Part shown: positions 28,027 through 37,229 of the stretch, piece after piece | Position numbering within the stretch: position 1 is the stretch's first letter | How the letters are laid out: each line of letters begins with the position of its first letter | Assembly (NCBI GenBank): GCA_014360195.1 | Contig: JACIXY010000020.1 | Location: 1-57,628, forward strand | Reading direction: 5' to 3' | Source of the DNA: Bacillota bacterium | GTDB lineage: Bacteria > Bacillota > SHA-98 > UBA4971 | Length of the DNA: 57,628 bases | Translations under genes and position numbers: made by a program | Notes under the pieces: generated by a model | What the model saw: only the letters and a program-made list of their open reading frames with translations | What the model was told of the DNA's origin: nothing | Databases searched by the model: none

Positions 28027-28827
28027 ATGATTCGTTTGAGACGCCTCGTCACAGCGAACGTCAGGACTCTCCGCCAGGCGCTCTTCGTGACAACCCTGGC
28101 TGGGCTCTGGGAGCTCGCCGCCCGTGCCGGGCGCCTTCCGGCTCTCCTCCTCCCGCCGTTCAGCGATGTAGCCGTCGCGCTCGCCACCGAGACGGCCAGC
28201 GGCGAGATCCTCGGGCGCCTGGGGTTTTCCCTCGCCTTGGTCGGCGTCGGCCTGGGTCTTGCGGTGCTCTCAGCCGTCCTGGTCACCGCCGCCGCGATGT
28301 CAGCCCGCATCGTCTCGGAGTGGGTCCAGACGCTCATGGCGATACTCCACCCGCTTCCTGGCATCGCTGTCCTGCCCATCGTCATCCTGTGGCTCGGCAC
28401 AGGTTACAGGTCCATCGCCGCCGTGATCTGGTTTGCCGCCGTCTGGCCGCTGGTAGTGAACCTCCACACGGGCCTGCGGTCTGTCCCAGCCACCCAGATC
28501 GAGGTCGGCAGGAACCTCGGCCTGCGCGGGCTGCACCTCGTAGCTGAGGTTCTCATACCGGGGGCGTTCCCACACATTCTGTCGGGAATGCGCGTGGCGT
28601 GGGCGCGCGCATGGCAGGCGCTCGTCGCGGCGGAGATGGTCTTCGGCGCGTCAGGCGGCGAGGGAGGGCTGGGATGGTTCATCTACAAGCGACGGTTCTT
28701 CATGGAGATCCCCGGCGTCTTCGCCGGGATGATCGTGATCGTCCTCGTCGGGCTCATAGTCGAGCGGGCCCTGTTCGACTCAGTCGAGGCGCGTACGGTC
28801 AGGCGCTGGGGGATGACCCAGGAATAG
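28027..28827 (+). CDS. ABC importer permease, NitT/TauT type
   Basis: A 266-residue inner-membrane permease of the SsuC/TauC family. The cytoplasmic coupling loop EVGRNLGLRGLHLVAEVLIPG and the following AFPHILSGMRVAWARAWQAL fit the EAA motif. About six helices are visible. RBS GGAGG lies upstream of ATG 28027, 34 bases after the binding-protein gene. Confidence 0.9.
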   Translation: MIRLRRLVTANVRTLRQALFVTTLAGLWELAARAGRLPALLLPPFSDVAVALATETASGEILGRLGFSLALVGVGLGLAVLSAVLVTAAAMSARIVSEWVQTLMAILHPLPGIAVLPIVILWLGTGYRSIAAVIWFAAVWPLVVNLHTGLRSVPATQIEVGRNLGLRGLHLVAEVLIPGAFPHILSGMRVAWARAWQALVAAEMVFGASGGEGGLGWFIYKRRFFMEIPGVFAGMIVIVLVGLIVERALFDSVEARTVRRWGMTQE

Positions 28828-28893
28828 TTGCGGGGCCCTTGCGGGCATCGGCAGGGATGATTGTGCGATAACCATCGCCTGGGAGTGTTGTAC

Positions 28894-29808
28894 ATGTCGC
28901 ACGTATTGCGGGAGTCGCAAGTATCGCAGGCATCGCGGGTGCCGCAGGCGGTGCAAGTTAGAGAGGCGTCCGAGGCGGGGATTGTGGTTCGCGGTCTCGG
29001 CAAGCGCTTCATCGCCGCCGGCCGCGAGATCGTGGCGCTCGAAAACATCGACCTGTCCGCGGCGACTGGGGAGTTCGTCACCATCATCGGCCCGTCGGGA
29101 TGCGGGAAGACGACGCTCCTCAGGTGCATCGGCGGCTTTGAGCGCCCGACCAGCGGAACGGTGCTCGTGGACGGGCGCGTAGCGGGCGGTCCCGGCACGG
29201 ACCGGATGATCGTGTTCCAGAGCTTCGACCAGCTCTTCCCGTGGCTCACGGCCCTCGAGAACGTCGCCCGGGCGCTGCGTATCACCCGCACCGTCCCGGG
29301 CGTGGCCGAAAGCCGCCGCGCCGCCTGCGCCTACCTCGAGCTGGTTGGGCTCTCCGGGTACGAGGACTTTTTCCCGCATCAGCTCTCCGGGGGCATGAAG
29401 CAGCGCGTCGCCATCGCGAGGGCGCTCTCGGTACGGCCGCGTATCCTGCTCATGGATGAGCCCTTCGGCAGCCTGGACGCGTTCACGCGCACGACACTCC
29501 AGGATGAGCTTACCCGCATCTGGCAGGAGACGAGTGTGACGATCCTCTTCGTCACGCACAACATCGAAGAAGCGATCATCCTGGGGGACCAAATCGTGGT
29601 GCTTACAGCGCGGCCCGGTCGGGTCGCCGCCACGCTGCGGAACCCGCTTCCCAGGCCGCGCTCGCCGGAAGCGGCGCTATTCTGCGATCTGTGGCAGGCT
29701 ATCCATAACCTGCTTGGCTTTCGGCGTGGCGCGAGGGTGGGCGTCGCGCTGCCGCACCGGCGGGTGGTCTTCGAGGAAGTAGATGTGCCACAGCTCGCAA
29801 CGAGGTGA
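28894..29808 (+). CDS. ABC importer ATPase, NitT/TauT type
   Basis: A 304-residue ATPase: Walker A GPSGCGKTT, Q-loop VFQSFDQLFPW, signature LSGGMKQR, Walker B ILLMDEPFG and switch LFVTHNIEEA. ATG 28894 with GGGAG before it is favoured over the TTG at 28861. The first 25 residues (RESQVSQASRVPQAVQVREA) come from a 9-base tandem repeat and are not part of the normal domain. Confidence 0.92.
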   Translation: MSHVLRESQVSQASRVPQAVQVREASEAGIVVRGLGKRFIAAGREIVALENIDLSAATGEFVTIIGPSGCGKTTLLRCIGGFERPTSGTVLVDGRVAGGPGTDRMIVFQSFDQLFPWLTALENVARALRITRTVPGVAESRRAACAYLELVGLSGYEDFFPHQLSGGMKQRVAIARALSVRPRILLMDEPFGSLDAFTRTTLQDELTRIWQETSVTILFVTHNIEEAIILGDQIVVLTARPGRVAATLRNPLPRPRSPEAALFCDLWQAIHNLLGFRRGARVGVALPHRRVVFEEVDVPQLATR

Positions 29809-30072
29809 GCATGGTTCCACGTTGATTTGCATTCGACCTCTCTCGTCGCCGGCTCCATCGGTTTCGAACTCCTTCATTTCCCAGCTCCATCCGCTGTCAC
29901 CCCGGCGGGCATACAGCCACAGCTTCCTAGACGAAGACCTGGGAACCCCAAACACCAGTAGCGGGCGGCCCGTAATCAGCAGGAGGCCGCCCACCGTGCG
30001 TCACACCGCGCATCACATAGCGCGCACGCAGCCTGCAATAGCGTCGTGCACGTAGCGTAGTACAGTAAGTAA
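29809..30072. other. Gap between ABC operon and tRNA-Ser
   Basis: A minus-strand frame (29677-29994) overlaps the ATPase gene end and was not accepted as a gene. No other signal seen. Confidence 0.3.
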
Positions 30073-30164
30073 TGGCGGAGGAGGTGGGATTCGAACCCAC
30101 GAGGGCCCCAAGGACCCTGGCGATTTTCAAGACCGCTCCCTTAAGCCATCTCGGGCACTCCTCC
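30073..30164 (-). tRNA. tRNA-Ser(TGA)
   Basis: Ninety-two bases including CCA: acceptor GGAGGAG/CTCCTCC, anticodon loop CTTGAAA (TGA), long variable arm and GGTTCGAATCC. Confidence 0.95.
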
Positions 30165-30211
30165 GCGCGCCAGACCGGGAGACGCCCACAAAGCCTCCCC
30201 CGGCAACCGGA

Positions 30212-30240
30212 ATTATACCACGCGTAGTTTCCCGGGGCAA
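30212..30240 (-). promoter_or_regulatory. Promoter of tRNA-Ser(TGA)
   Basis: TTGCCC at 30235-30240, 17-base spacer and TATAAT at 30212-30217 on the minus strand. Confidence 0.8.
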
Positions 30241-30316
30241 GAACCGTGCGAGCACGCGAGCACGCCATCCGTCGGCGCTGGTAAGCGCGACATCCGTCGC
30301 GCTCTCGGTCTTTAGT

Positions 30317-30370
30317 CACCGGCAAGCCCCTCCCACGGGTCGAGAGAATCCCTGCGCTCTCACTCAGTGC
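30317..30370. repeat. Dispersed repeat, copy D (partial)
   Basis: Starts with CACCGGCAAG and runs through CCCCTCCCACGGGTCGAGAG to a TCACTCAGTG end. This parallels the right half of the copy at 55570-55618. The left half is not recognisable. Apart from this and the tRNA promoter, 30165-30495 holds no gene. Confidence 0.55.
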
Positions 30371-30495
30371 GCAAGCCCCCCACTAAGCCCTCGCTAAGAG
30401 TGCGCCCCGCGCAAGCCCAGACACCGGACACAAGGACACAGGATCGTGCCGAGCAACGCCTCGGACCTGCCAACGATCTCTCGTTCCTTCACGCC

Positions 30496-31776
30496 CTATT
30501 CTTTTACGATGCGCTCAAGGCCGCCCATGTACGGTCGGAGCGCCTCCGGGATGGTCACCGAGCCGTCCGCTTCCTGGTAGTTTTCGAGGATCGCCGCGAA
30601 TGTGCGGCCCACCGCGAGGCCCGACCCGTTCAGCGTGTGCACATACTCAGGCTTCGCCCCCGGTGCCGGCCGGAATTTGATGTCCGCGCGCCTTGCCTGG
30701 AAGGCCTCGAAGTTGCTGCACGACGATATCTCCACGTACCTGCCGTAGCTCGGCATCCAGACCTCCGGGTCATACTTCTTTGCGGCCGCGAACCCGACGT
30801 CGCCTGTGCACATCATGACCACCCGGTACGGCAACTCAAGCCGCTGCAGCACGTCCTCGGCGTCGCCGACCAGCTTCTCGAGTTCGTCGTAGGACGTCTC
30901 GGGCCTCACGAACTTCACAAGCTCCACCTTGTCGAACTCGTGCTGCCTCACAAGCCCCCGCGTATCGCGCCCCGCGGACCCGGCTTCCGCCCGGAAGCAC
31001 GCCGTGTAGGCCACGTGGTATATGGGAAGCTGACTTGCGTCGAGGATCTCGCCACGATAAAGGTTCGTGACCGGCACTTCGGCGGTGGGGACCAGATAAT
31101 AGTCGGTGCCCTCGCAGCGGAACATATCCTCGGCGAACTTCGGGAGTTGCCCCGTCCCTATCATGCTTTCGCGGTTCACGAGGAACGGTGGGTAAACCTC
31201 CGTGTAGCCATGTTCCTTCGTGTGGATGTCGATCATGAAGGAGATGAGCGCGCGCACGAGGCGCGCCCCTGCCCCGCGGAACACCGTGAACCTCGCGCCG
31301 GTTATCTTCGCGGCGCGCTCGAAGTCAAGGACCCCGAGGTCCACGCCGATCTCCCAGTGGGGTTTCGGTTCGAAGTCGAACTTCCTGGGGGTCCCCCACC
31401 TCCGGACTTCCACGTTCTCGGACTCGTCCTTGCCGAGCGGGACCGATGGATGTGGAATGTTGGGGAGCGCGAGCAAGAGCGCCGTGAGCTTTTCGTCGAG
31501 CGCCCGCACTGCATCGTCGATCTCCTTGATCTTCGCGGACACCTCACGCATCTCGAGGATGGCGGCGCTGGCATCGCGCCCGTCCTTCTTCATGCGGGCG
31601 ATGTCATCGGACACCTCGTTCCGGCGCTTCTTCAGCTGCTCCACCTCGTAGATGAGCTTGCGCCTCTCCTCGTCTGCAGCGAGCACCTCGTCGAGGACGG
31701 CGTCGTCCTCCCCGCGCCGCGCGAGGGCGTCCCGCACGATCTCCGGGTTCTGTCTGATCAGCTTGATATCCAGCAT
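30496..31776 (-). CDS. serS: Seryl-tRNA synthetase
   Basis: Charges tRNA-Ser. The 426-residue product starts [20 protein letters not shown], with GGAGGG six bases before the ATG at 31776; the longer frame beyond it lies in the T-box leader. The N-terminal antiparallel coiled coil (about 30-105) is followed by class II motifs: motif 2 [30 protein letters not shown] and motif 3 [20 protein letters not shown]. Expression is controlled by the upstream T-box. Confidence 0.97.
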   Translation of the reverse strand: MLDIKLIRQNPEIVRDALARRGEDDAVLDEVLAADEERRKLIYEVEQLKKRRNEVSDDIARMKKDGRDASAAILEMREVSAKIKEIDDAVRALDEKLTALLLALPNIPHPSVPLGKDESENVEVRRWGTPRKFDFEPKPHWEIGVDLGVLDFERAAKITGARFTVFRGAGARLVRALISFMIDIHTKEHGYTEVYPPFLVNRESMIGTGQLPKFAEDMFRCEGTDYYLVPTAEVPVTNLYRGEILDASQLPIYHVAYTACFRAEAGSAGRDTRGLVRQHEFDKVELVKFVRPETSYDELEKLVGDAEDVLQRLELPYRVVMMCTGDVGFAAAKKYDPEVWMPSYGRYVEISSCSNFEAFQARRADIKFRPAPGAKPEYVHTLNGSGLAVGRTFAAILENYQEADGSVTIPEALRPYMGGLERIVKE

Positions 31777-31935
31777 GTCCATCCCTCCGTTATTCACGAG
31801 TATGAAATCGCGGGTCTTTGCCAGTCCGCTCGCGATGCCGGGCCTCGCACGGCGGCGCTTTGGCACATTGCACAGGACCGCAACGCCAGAGGCCCGGAAC
31901 AACCCGGCGCCTTGGAAGATGACAGTGGGACATAT

Positions 31936-32298
31936 GAAAAAGCCCCCCGCCTCCCTGGGACAAACCCAAGGGGACGAGAGGCTATCCTCCCGCGTTGCCA
32001 CCCCAGTTGGCCGAAGGACCAATGCTCCGCGCGACGCCAGCGGCCACGTCCGGCGCCACTGCGGCGCCCGCGCGAGCTGGACCGTCGCGCCCCTTCGACC
32101 CTCTCAACAAGCGTTAACGGGCAACCCCGGCGAGGCATACTCGGCACCTGCGGCGCCTTTCAGCCTGCAGCTTGGAGGTGGATTCGGCCGGCCCGCGCGC
32201 CGGTTCCCACCGCACCCGGCTCTCTTGAGCGTCAGGGCCCCGGCCTACTCGTCCTCTTCATCGCCTTAGTAAAGTCCGCTATCTCACGGTCCGAACTT
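31936..32298 (-). promoter_or_regulatory. Serine T-box riboswitch leader of serS
   Basis: Reading leftward, the leader has an AGAGGACGAGTAG segment typical of Stem I, AGAGAGCCGG further on, the T-box sequence GGGTGGCAACGCGGGAG (32004-31988), and a terminator formed by CCCCTTGGG...CCCAGGG with TTTTT at 31936-31940. Uncharged tRNA-Ser pairing with the T-box should disrupt the terminator. The specifier codon was not fixed by eye. No protein gene lies in this 600-base stretch. Confidence 0.88.
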
Positions 32299-32304
32299 GC
32301 GTCT

Positions 32305-32333
32305 ATTATACCATCGGGATCGCCGTCACACAA
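32305..32333 (-). promoter_or_regulatory. Promoter of serS leader
   Basis: TTGTGT at 32328-32333, 17-base spacer and TATAAT at 32305-32310 on the minus strand; transcription would start near 32298. Confidence 0.82.
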
Positions 32334-32378
32334 CACCCAACGGCATCCAACCGGCGCCGGGCCGCGTCGCCCTTCGAC

Positions 32379-33302
32379 CTAAGCCGCGCCCGCGCGCGCC
32401 AGAAGGGCCTCCCAGTTGCGATCGATGTCGGCCTGGATCTCCTCGATGATGTGCTCGTTCTCCGGCCGGAACAGGTGGCGGAACCGCCCCTGCTTCTGGA
32501 GCCAGCCGCGGACCGGCTTCTTCTCCCTGGGCTTGTGGGTCACGCGCCACACGCCGTTCTCAACCTCATACAGCGGCCAGAAGCAGGTCTCCACGGCCCC
32601 CCGCATGATGTCGATGGTCTCGGCGGGATCGAACTGCCACCCGAGCCTGCACGGCGCGAGGACGTTGATGAACGCTGGGCCTTTCACAGCGAGCGCTTTC
32701 TGGACCTTCGTGATGAAGTCGTTCCAGTGGCTCGGCACGGCCTGCGCCACGTACGGGATGTTGTGGGCCGCCATGACCGCGGTCAGGTCCTTGCGGAACT
32801 GCACCTTCCCGGGAATGACCTTCCCGGCCGGGCTCGTGGTCGTGGACGCGCCCTTCGGAGTCGCGCTGGACCGCTGTATGCCCGTGTTCATGTAGGCCTC
32901 ATTGTCGTAGCAGATGTAGACCATGTCGTGTCCGCGTTCCATCGCCCCGGACAGCGACTGGAACCCGATGTCATAGGTGCCACCGTCGCCGCCGAACGCG
33001 ATGAACTGGATGTCCCGCGTTATCTTGCCCTTCTTCTTGAGCGCCCTGTATGCCGCCTCCACCCCGCTTATGGTGGCAGCCGAGTTCTCGAAAGCGCTGT
33101 GGATGAACGGCGCCCTCCACGAGGTGAAGGGGTAGATGGTCGTCGTCACCTCGAGGCACCCGGTGGCGCACCCGACGACAACGGGGGTATCAACAGCCTT
33201 CAGCGCCTGCCTCACGGCTATCGGGGCGGCGCAACCTGCGCACGCGCGATGCCCGCCGCACAGGAGTTCTTCCTTCTTTGTAAGATCTCTCAAGTTCGCC
33301 AT
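32379..33302 (-). CDS. porB: 2-oxoacid:ferredoxin oxidoreductase beta subunit
   Basis: The thiamine-diphosphate subunit (307 residues). The cluster-binding start LCGGHRACAGCAAPIA and the ThDP motif GGDGGTYDIGFQSLSGAMER, then VYICYDNEAYMNTGIQRS, are intact. It is last in a porC-porD-porA-porB operon. Separate subunits and order match pyruvate oxidoreductases of anaerobes; another 2-oxoacid cannot be excluded. Confidence 0.93.
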   Translation of the reverse strand: MANLRDLTKKEELLCGGHRACAGCAAPIAVRQALKAVDTPVVVGCATGCLEVTTTIYPFTSWRAPFIHSAFENSAATISGVEAAYRALKKKGKITRDIQFIAFGGDGGTYDIGFQSLSGAMERGHDMVYICYDNEAYMNTGIQRSSATPKGASTTTSPAGKVIPGKVQFRKDLTAVMAAHNIPYVAQAVPSHWNDFITKVQKALAVKGPAFINVLAPCRLGWQFDPAETIDIMRGAVETCFWPLYEVENGVWRVTHKPREKKPVRGWLQKQGRFRHLFRPENEHIIEEIQADIDRNWEALLARAGAA

Positions 33303-33314
33303 TCATGCCGCCTC

Positions 33315-34493
33315 CTATTCCCTGACCCCGAGGTATGTCACGGGCGATGTGACCTTGCCCGTCTCGGCGATCCTGGCAAGATCCCAGTATACCCCGGCTA
33401 TCTGCTCGGTGTCGATGTCCCTGCCGCCAAGGCCGTAGATGTAGTTCACCATCTTCGGGCCGGGCGCGTCATACATGGCGGACCGGACATCCACGAACAC
33501 AGGCCCGCCCATGGTGGAAAGGCCGTCGGCCCTGTCGAGGACGGCAATGGCCTTCTTCCCCGCTAGCGCCGCCACGATCTCTTCATGCGGGAACGGCCTG
33601 AAGAGCCTGATCTTGAGCAGGCCCGCCTTCATGCCTTTGTCCCTCAGGTCGTCGACAACCTCCTTCGCGGTGCCCGCCGCGGAGTTCAGCACGACAACCG
33701 CAAGCTCCGCATCATCGAGCCTGTACGCCTCGAAGAGGTCATAGCTCCTTCCGGATACCTTCGCGAACTCCTTCGCCACGTCGAGCACGACGCCCTTCAC
33801 GTGCGTCTGGGCCTCAGCAAGCTGGCGCCTGTGCTCGAAGTACCAGTCCGCGAAGTCGAGCGCTCCGAACGTCGCGGGCCTGTCCACGTCCAGGAGCGAG
33901 TGCTTCGGCGTCCGCTGGCCGATGAAGCTGCGCACCACGTCGTCGTCGAGAAGCTCAGCGTTCTCCATGCCATGGCTTACGATAAAGCCGTCCATGCACA
34001 CCATGACAGGAAGCTGCACGTCGGCATGCTCCGCGATGCGCACGGCCTGGATGAGGTTGTCGTATGCTTCCTGGGCGTTCTCGGAGTATAGCTGGATCCA
34101 GCCCGAGTCGCGCGCGCCCATGGTATCGCTGTGGTCGCAGTGGATGTTGATGGGAGCGGACAGCGCCCTGTTGACGACAGGCGCCACAATCGGCAGCCTG
34201 AGGCCCGCGGCGATATAGAGCATCTCCCACATGAGCGCAAGCCCCTGCGAAGAGGTCGCGGTCATTGCCCGCGCCCCCGCCGCCGATGCGCCTATCGTCG
34301 CGCTCATGGCGGAGTGCTCGCTCTCCACGGTGACAAACTCGGTGTCCACGTCTCCGTCAGCCACGAAGGTGGAGAAGATCTGGACGATCTCGGTCTGCGG
34401 CGTTATCGGATAGGCCGCCACCACGTCAGGGTTGATCTGACGCATCGCCTGAGCTACAGCTTCATTTCCGGTGATCGCCACTCTCTTGCTCAC
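33315..34493 (-). CDS. porA: 2-oxoacid:ferredoxin oxidoreductase alpha subunit
   Basis: A 392-residue subunit that, with PorB, forms the active site. It begins with SKRVAITGNEAVAQAMRQIN and has AAYPITPQTEIVQIF and MTATSSQGLALMWEMLYIAA. The GTG at 34493 overlaps the stop of porD (GTGA) behind GGAGG; the upstream Arg-rich frame belongs to the porD region. Confidence 0.94.
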   Translation of the reverse strand: MSKRVAITGNEAVAQAMRQINPDVVAAYPITPQTEIVQIFSTFVADGDVDTEFVTVESEHSAMSATIGASAAGARAMTATSSQGLALMWEMLYIAAGLRLPIVAPVVNRALSAPINIHCDHSDTMGARDSGWIQLYSENAQEAYDNLIQAVRIAEHADVQLPVMVCMDGFIVSHGMENAELLDDDVVRSFIGQRTPKHSLLDVDRPATFGALDFADWYFEHRRQLAEAQTHVKGVVLDVAKEFAKVSGRSYDLFEAYRLDDAELAVVVLNSAAGTAKEVVDDLRDKGMKAGLLKIRLFRPFPHEEIVAALAGKKAIAVLDRADGLSTMGGPVFVDVRSAMYDAPGPKMVNYIYGLGGRDIDTEQIAGVYWDLARIAETGKVTSPVTYLGVRE

Positions 34494-34873
34494 TTTCCAC
34501 CAGCCTCCCCGCCGCTCTTTGCACAGCACGCGCCGCCTGCGCTGGCGCCTGCACCTGCGCCCTCGGCCCTGTCGGCCTCCAGCTCGGTTTCGAGTCGCAT
34601 GTCTATGCATTTCGCAGGGCACTCGTGGGCGCATATCCCGCAGCCTTTGCAGTGCTTGTAGTCGATGCCGACCATCCTGCCCTCGCGCACCAGTATGGAT
34701 GAGTCAGGGCAGTAAATCCAGCAGATCATGCAGTGCCTGCACTTCTCCTGGTCCCAGACCGGACGGTAGGTCCGCCAGTCGCCGGTCTCATACTTGTCAG
34801 AACTGCCGGCCTCCAGGATGAGACCTCCGATGGGCACGTCCTTCCAGCCCTTCTCCTTCCCGTTCGCGCTCAT
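34490..34873 (-). CDS. porD: 2-oxoacid:ferredoxin oxidoreductase delta subunit (ferredoxin-like)
   Basis: A 127-residue protein with two [4Fe-4S] motifs, CRHCMICWIYCPDSSI and CKGCGICAHECP, which pass electrons from the active site to ferredoxin. The Ala/Gly-rich C-terminal tail (EGAGAGASAGGACC) is unusual. Its ATG overlaps the porC stop by one base. Confidence 0.94.
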   Translation of the reverse strand: MSANGKEKGWKDVPIGGLILEAGSSDKYETGDWRTYRPVWDQEKCRHCMICWIYCPDSSILVREGRMVGIDYKHCKGCGICAHECPAKCIDMRLETELEADRAEGAGAGASAGGACCAKSGGEAGGK

Positions 34874-35451
34874 TACTCCGACTGCACCTCCTGGTAGGCC
34901 CGCTCGATGGCCTTGATGTTCCCCTCGATGACCTCAGGCTTCGACCTGAACTTCATCTCGAGCTTGTGCCGCGTGTCGGCTATGAACTCCTCCAGCGTCA
35001 TGAGGCCCGTGGCCCTTATGAGAGCTCCCATCATTGGGGTATTGGGAATCGCCCGGCCGATGGTGTCTATGGAGATCTGCGTGGCGTCAACGGTGTAAAC
35101 CTTGCCGCCCTTTACCTTGAGCTTCGCCCTCATCTCCGCCGGGGTGAGATTCGTGTTTACAAGGTAGACCCCGTCTTCCGGCACCCCAGACGTTACGTCG
35201 TTCTTCCCAATTAGCGTCGGGTCGAGGACCACCACGATCCTGGGGTTCGCGACGTGGCAGTGAACCCTCACCGGCTCGTCGCTGATGCGGTTGAACGCCA
35301 GCACCGGCGCGCCCATCCGCTCAGGCCCGTACTCAGGAAAAGCCTGGATGTACTTGCCCACTGAGGCGGCAGCCTCGCCCAGGAGGATGGCGGCGGTCTT
35401 CGCCCCCTGGCCACCCCTCCCGTGCCAGCGAATTTCGAGAACCTGTGCCAT
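34873..35451 (-). CDS. porC: 2-oxoacid:ferredoxin oxidoreductase gamma subunit
   Basis: A 192-residue subunit starting MAQVLEIRWHGRGGQGAKTA, the family's signature. ATG 35451 has AGGAGGACGAGC before it. First gene of the por operon, divergent from the CBS-PAS-HD gene. Confidence 0.93.
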   Translation of the reverse strand: MAQVLEIRWHGRGGQGAKTAAILLGEAAASVGKYIQAFPEYGPERMGAPVLAFNRISDEPVRVHCHVANPRIVVVLDPTLIGKNDVTSGVPEDGVYLVNTNLTPAEMRAKLKVKGGKVYTVDATQISIDTIGRAIPNTPMMGALIRATGLMTLEEFIADTRHKLEMKFRSKPEVIEGNIKAIERAYQEVQSE

Positions 35452-35786
35452 AGCTCGTCCTCCTCGCATATGAATTTGTGGCGCGCCTCGGGCCGCAGGC
35501 CTGGAGCCCGCAGCCTGCAGCCTGCAAGACCTGAGGGCGTGCCATCGGGTTCTGCGCCCTACCTATTTTAGCATAGAAGTCCGGGATGTGCAGCACCATC
35601 TGCAAGTTTATGACGGTGCACAAGTTGTGTCGTGCGGCGTCGATTCCCGGTGATCTGTGATGCCCCAGCTATTTACTTCGCAGGCAGGCTATGCTAGAAT
35701 TCTTTTCGGGCGCCTCTGGACACCCACGGTGCCGGAAGGACATTTAAGCTGCAGAATTCGCAATATGTCGAGGGGCTGGCAAAGAC
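35452..35786. other. Divergent intergenic region, por / regulator
   Basis: No gene. A rightward promoter is annotated separately; a leftward extended -10 (TGCTAAAAT near 35565) may serve por. A palindromic GC-rich stretch with CAGCCTGCAGCCTGCAAG lies at about 35500-35530. Confidence 0.45.
35672..35700 (+). promoter_or_regulatory. Promoter of CBS-PAS-HD gene
   Basis: TTTACT at 35672-35677, 17-base spacer and TAGAAT at 35695-35700, with an extended TATGC before the -10. Confidence 0.65.
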
Positions 35787-37184
35787 ATGAGGATGAAGGT
35801 CAAAGATGTCGAGACTCTCGATCCAGTCACGGTTGATCCGGGCGCGAACGTCGAGAGCCTCGCGCCCCCGGTAACTGAACGGGGCATCGTATACGTGGTT
35901 TCGCAAACCGGCGAGCTGTTCGGCGTGGTCACGGGCAGCAAGCTTATATCCGCCCTGACATCAGAATACGCCAGAGGCGCTACGGCTCAGGACGTGATGG
36001 TCCCCGCCGACAGCTTCCCCCACGTGGGTCTCGATACCGACCTCCACACCGCCGCGGGCTTCTTTGAAAGCTCGTGCGTCCCTGAACTGCCGGTGGTCGA
36101 GAACGGAGTGCTCGTAGCATCCCTGCCCCAGCGATCCGTGCTCACGACGTTCTCCAGCACTGTCGCCTCGTCGAAAGGCAACCGTTATCACGAACAGCGC
36201 GCCCTCGCCATCGTTCGGTCCCTTCACGAGGGTCTCATCGTGATTGACAAGGACTTTATCATACGTGAGTTCAACCCGGCAGCGGAGAGGCTCATGAACG
36301 CAAAGGCCGAGGACAGGATCGGCCAGAAAGCGGTTGTGGTGAGCCGTGACGAGTCACCCATCTTTGAGGTTATGAAAACAGGAAAAGCCAGGTACAACGT
36401 GATAACGCCGCTCACCGATGGACGCGTATTCTCCGTGAACTACGTGCCGATGATCGAGGACGGCGAGGTGCAGGGGACCATCGAAACGTTCCACGACATC
36501 ACGGAACAGGAAGAGCTCCGCGCTCAGCTTGTGAACTCCAGGGACGAGCTTGACCGCGCCTTCGCGCTGACTCTGCCGAACTCGCGGGTGGAGCATAAGC
36601 TCAAACATACGCCCGAGTATAGGGACAGGTACGACCCGGAGACAGGCCTCATCACGGTTACAGAGGTCATCGAGGACGGCAGCTACAAGCACGTCGTCAA
36701 CGCGCTCAAGGTTCTCGCGGACCTCAACTCCAAGGGGATCATGTCCCTCCTCGGTATTAGCAAGGACGTCCTCGTCCAGAGCATTATCTTCCATGACCTG
36801 GGAAAGTCGCAGCCGCAACTGGAGATAGGCCAGACTGTGGATCCGAAGAAGGTGTTCGAATATAGCCCCGCCCACGCCGCCCGAAGCGCCGATATTGCGG
36901 CCCATTTCTATCGTAAAGACCAGGACGTCATCTGGCTCATTCGCTACCACCACAAGGAGGACGAGCTGCCGCTGGATTTCCCACGGCACCTCATGCCGAT
37001 GCTGAGGCTGTTGCAGCTGGTCGACGGCCTCTCCGCCGCGCTCACGCGGCGTAACGCCCGCATAAAGCTGGACGTCGAGGGCACGAGGGTGACGGTCCAC
37101 GAGCGCAACGGCCACCCTGACTTCAACAGGTCAAGGGTAGTCGACCTCTTCACAGGCGAGACCGTGGTACTCAACGTCGACTAA
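35787..37184 (+). CDS. CBS-PAS-HD domain regulator
   Basis: A 465-residue cytoplasmic protein. Residues 1-130 resemble a degenerate CBS pair (MKVKDVETLDPVTVDPGANV, TAQDVMVPADSFPHVGLDTD). About 140-255 is a PAS domain (LHEGLIVIDKDFIIREFNPA, then IETFHDITEQEELR). The rest is an HD domain with FHDLGKSQ at about 335, and RYHHKEDELPLDF. Such HD domains hydrolyse phosphate esters of signalling nucleotides. The GYP motif of HD-GYP enzymes is absent, so c-di-GMP should not be assumed. It is divergent from the por operon; co-regulation is possible. Confidence 0.75.
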   Translation: MRMKVKDVETLDPVTVDPGANVESLAPPVTERGIVYVVSQTGELFGVVTGSKLISALTSEYARGATAQDVMVPADSFPHVGLDTDLHTAAGFFESSCVPELPVVENGVLVASLPQRSVLTTFSSTVASSKGNRYHEQRALAIVRSLHEGLIVIDKDFIIREFNPAAERLMNAKAEDRIGQKAVVVSRDESPIFEVMKTGKARYNVITPLTDGRVFSVNYVPMIEDGEVQGTIETFHDITEQEELRAQLVNSRDELDRAFALTLPNSRVEHKLKHTPEYRDRYDPETGLITVTEVIEDGSYKHVVNALKVLADLNSKGIMSLLGISKDVLVQSIIFHDLGKSQPQLEIGQTVDPKKVFEYSPAHAARSADIAAHFYRKDQDVIWLIRYHHKEDELPLDFPRHLMPMLRLLQLVDGLSAALTRRNARIKLDVEGTRVTVHERNGHPDFNRSRVVDLFTGETVVLNVD

Positions 37185-37229
37185 GTGAGGGCCAGACCCG
37201 CCGCGCCTGCGGGCACGTAAGTCCCGAGG

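Noticed and set aside
29677-29994. 105-codon minus-strand frame overlapping the ABC ATPase gene
   Set aside because: Overlaps a certain gene by 130 bases, has no ribosome site and no recognisable motif.
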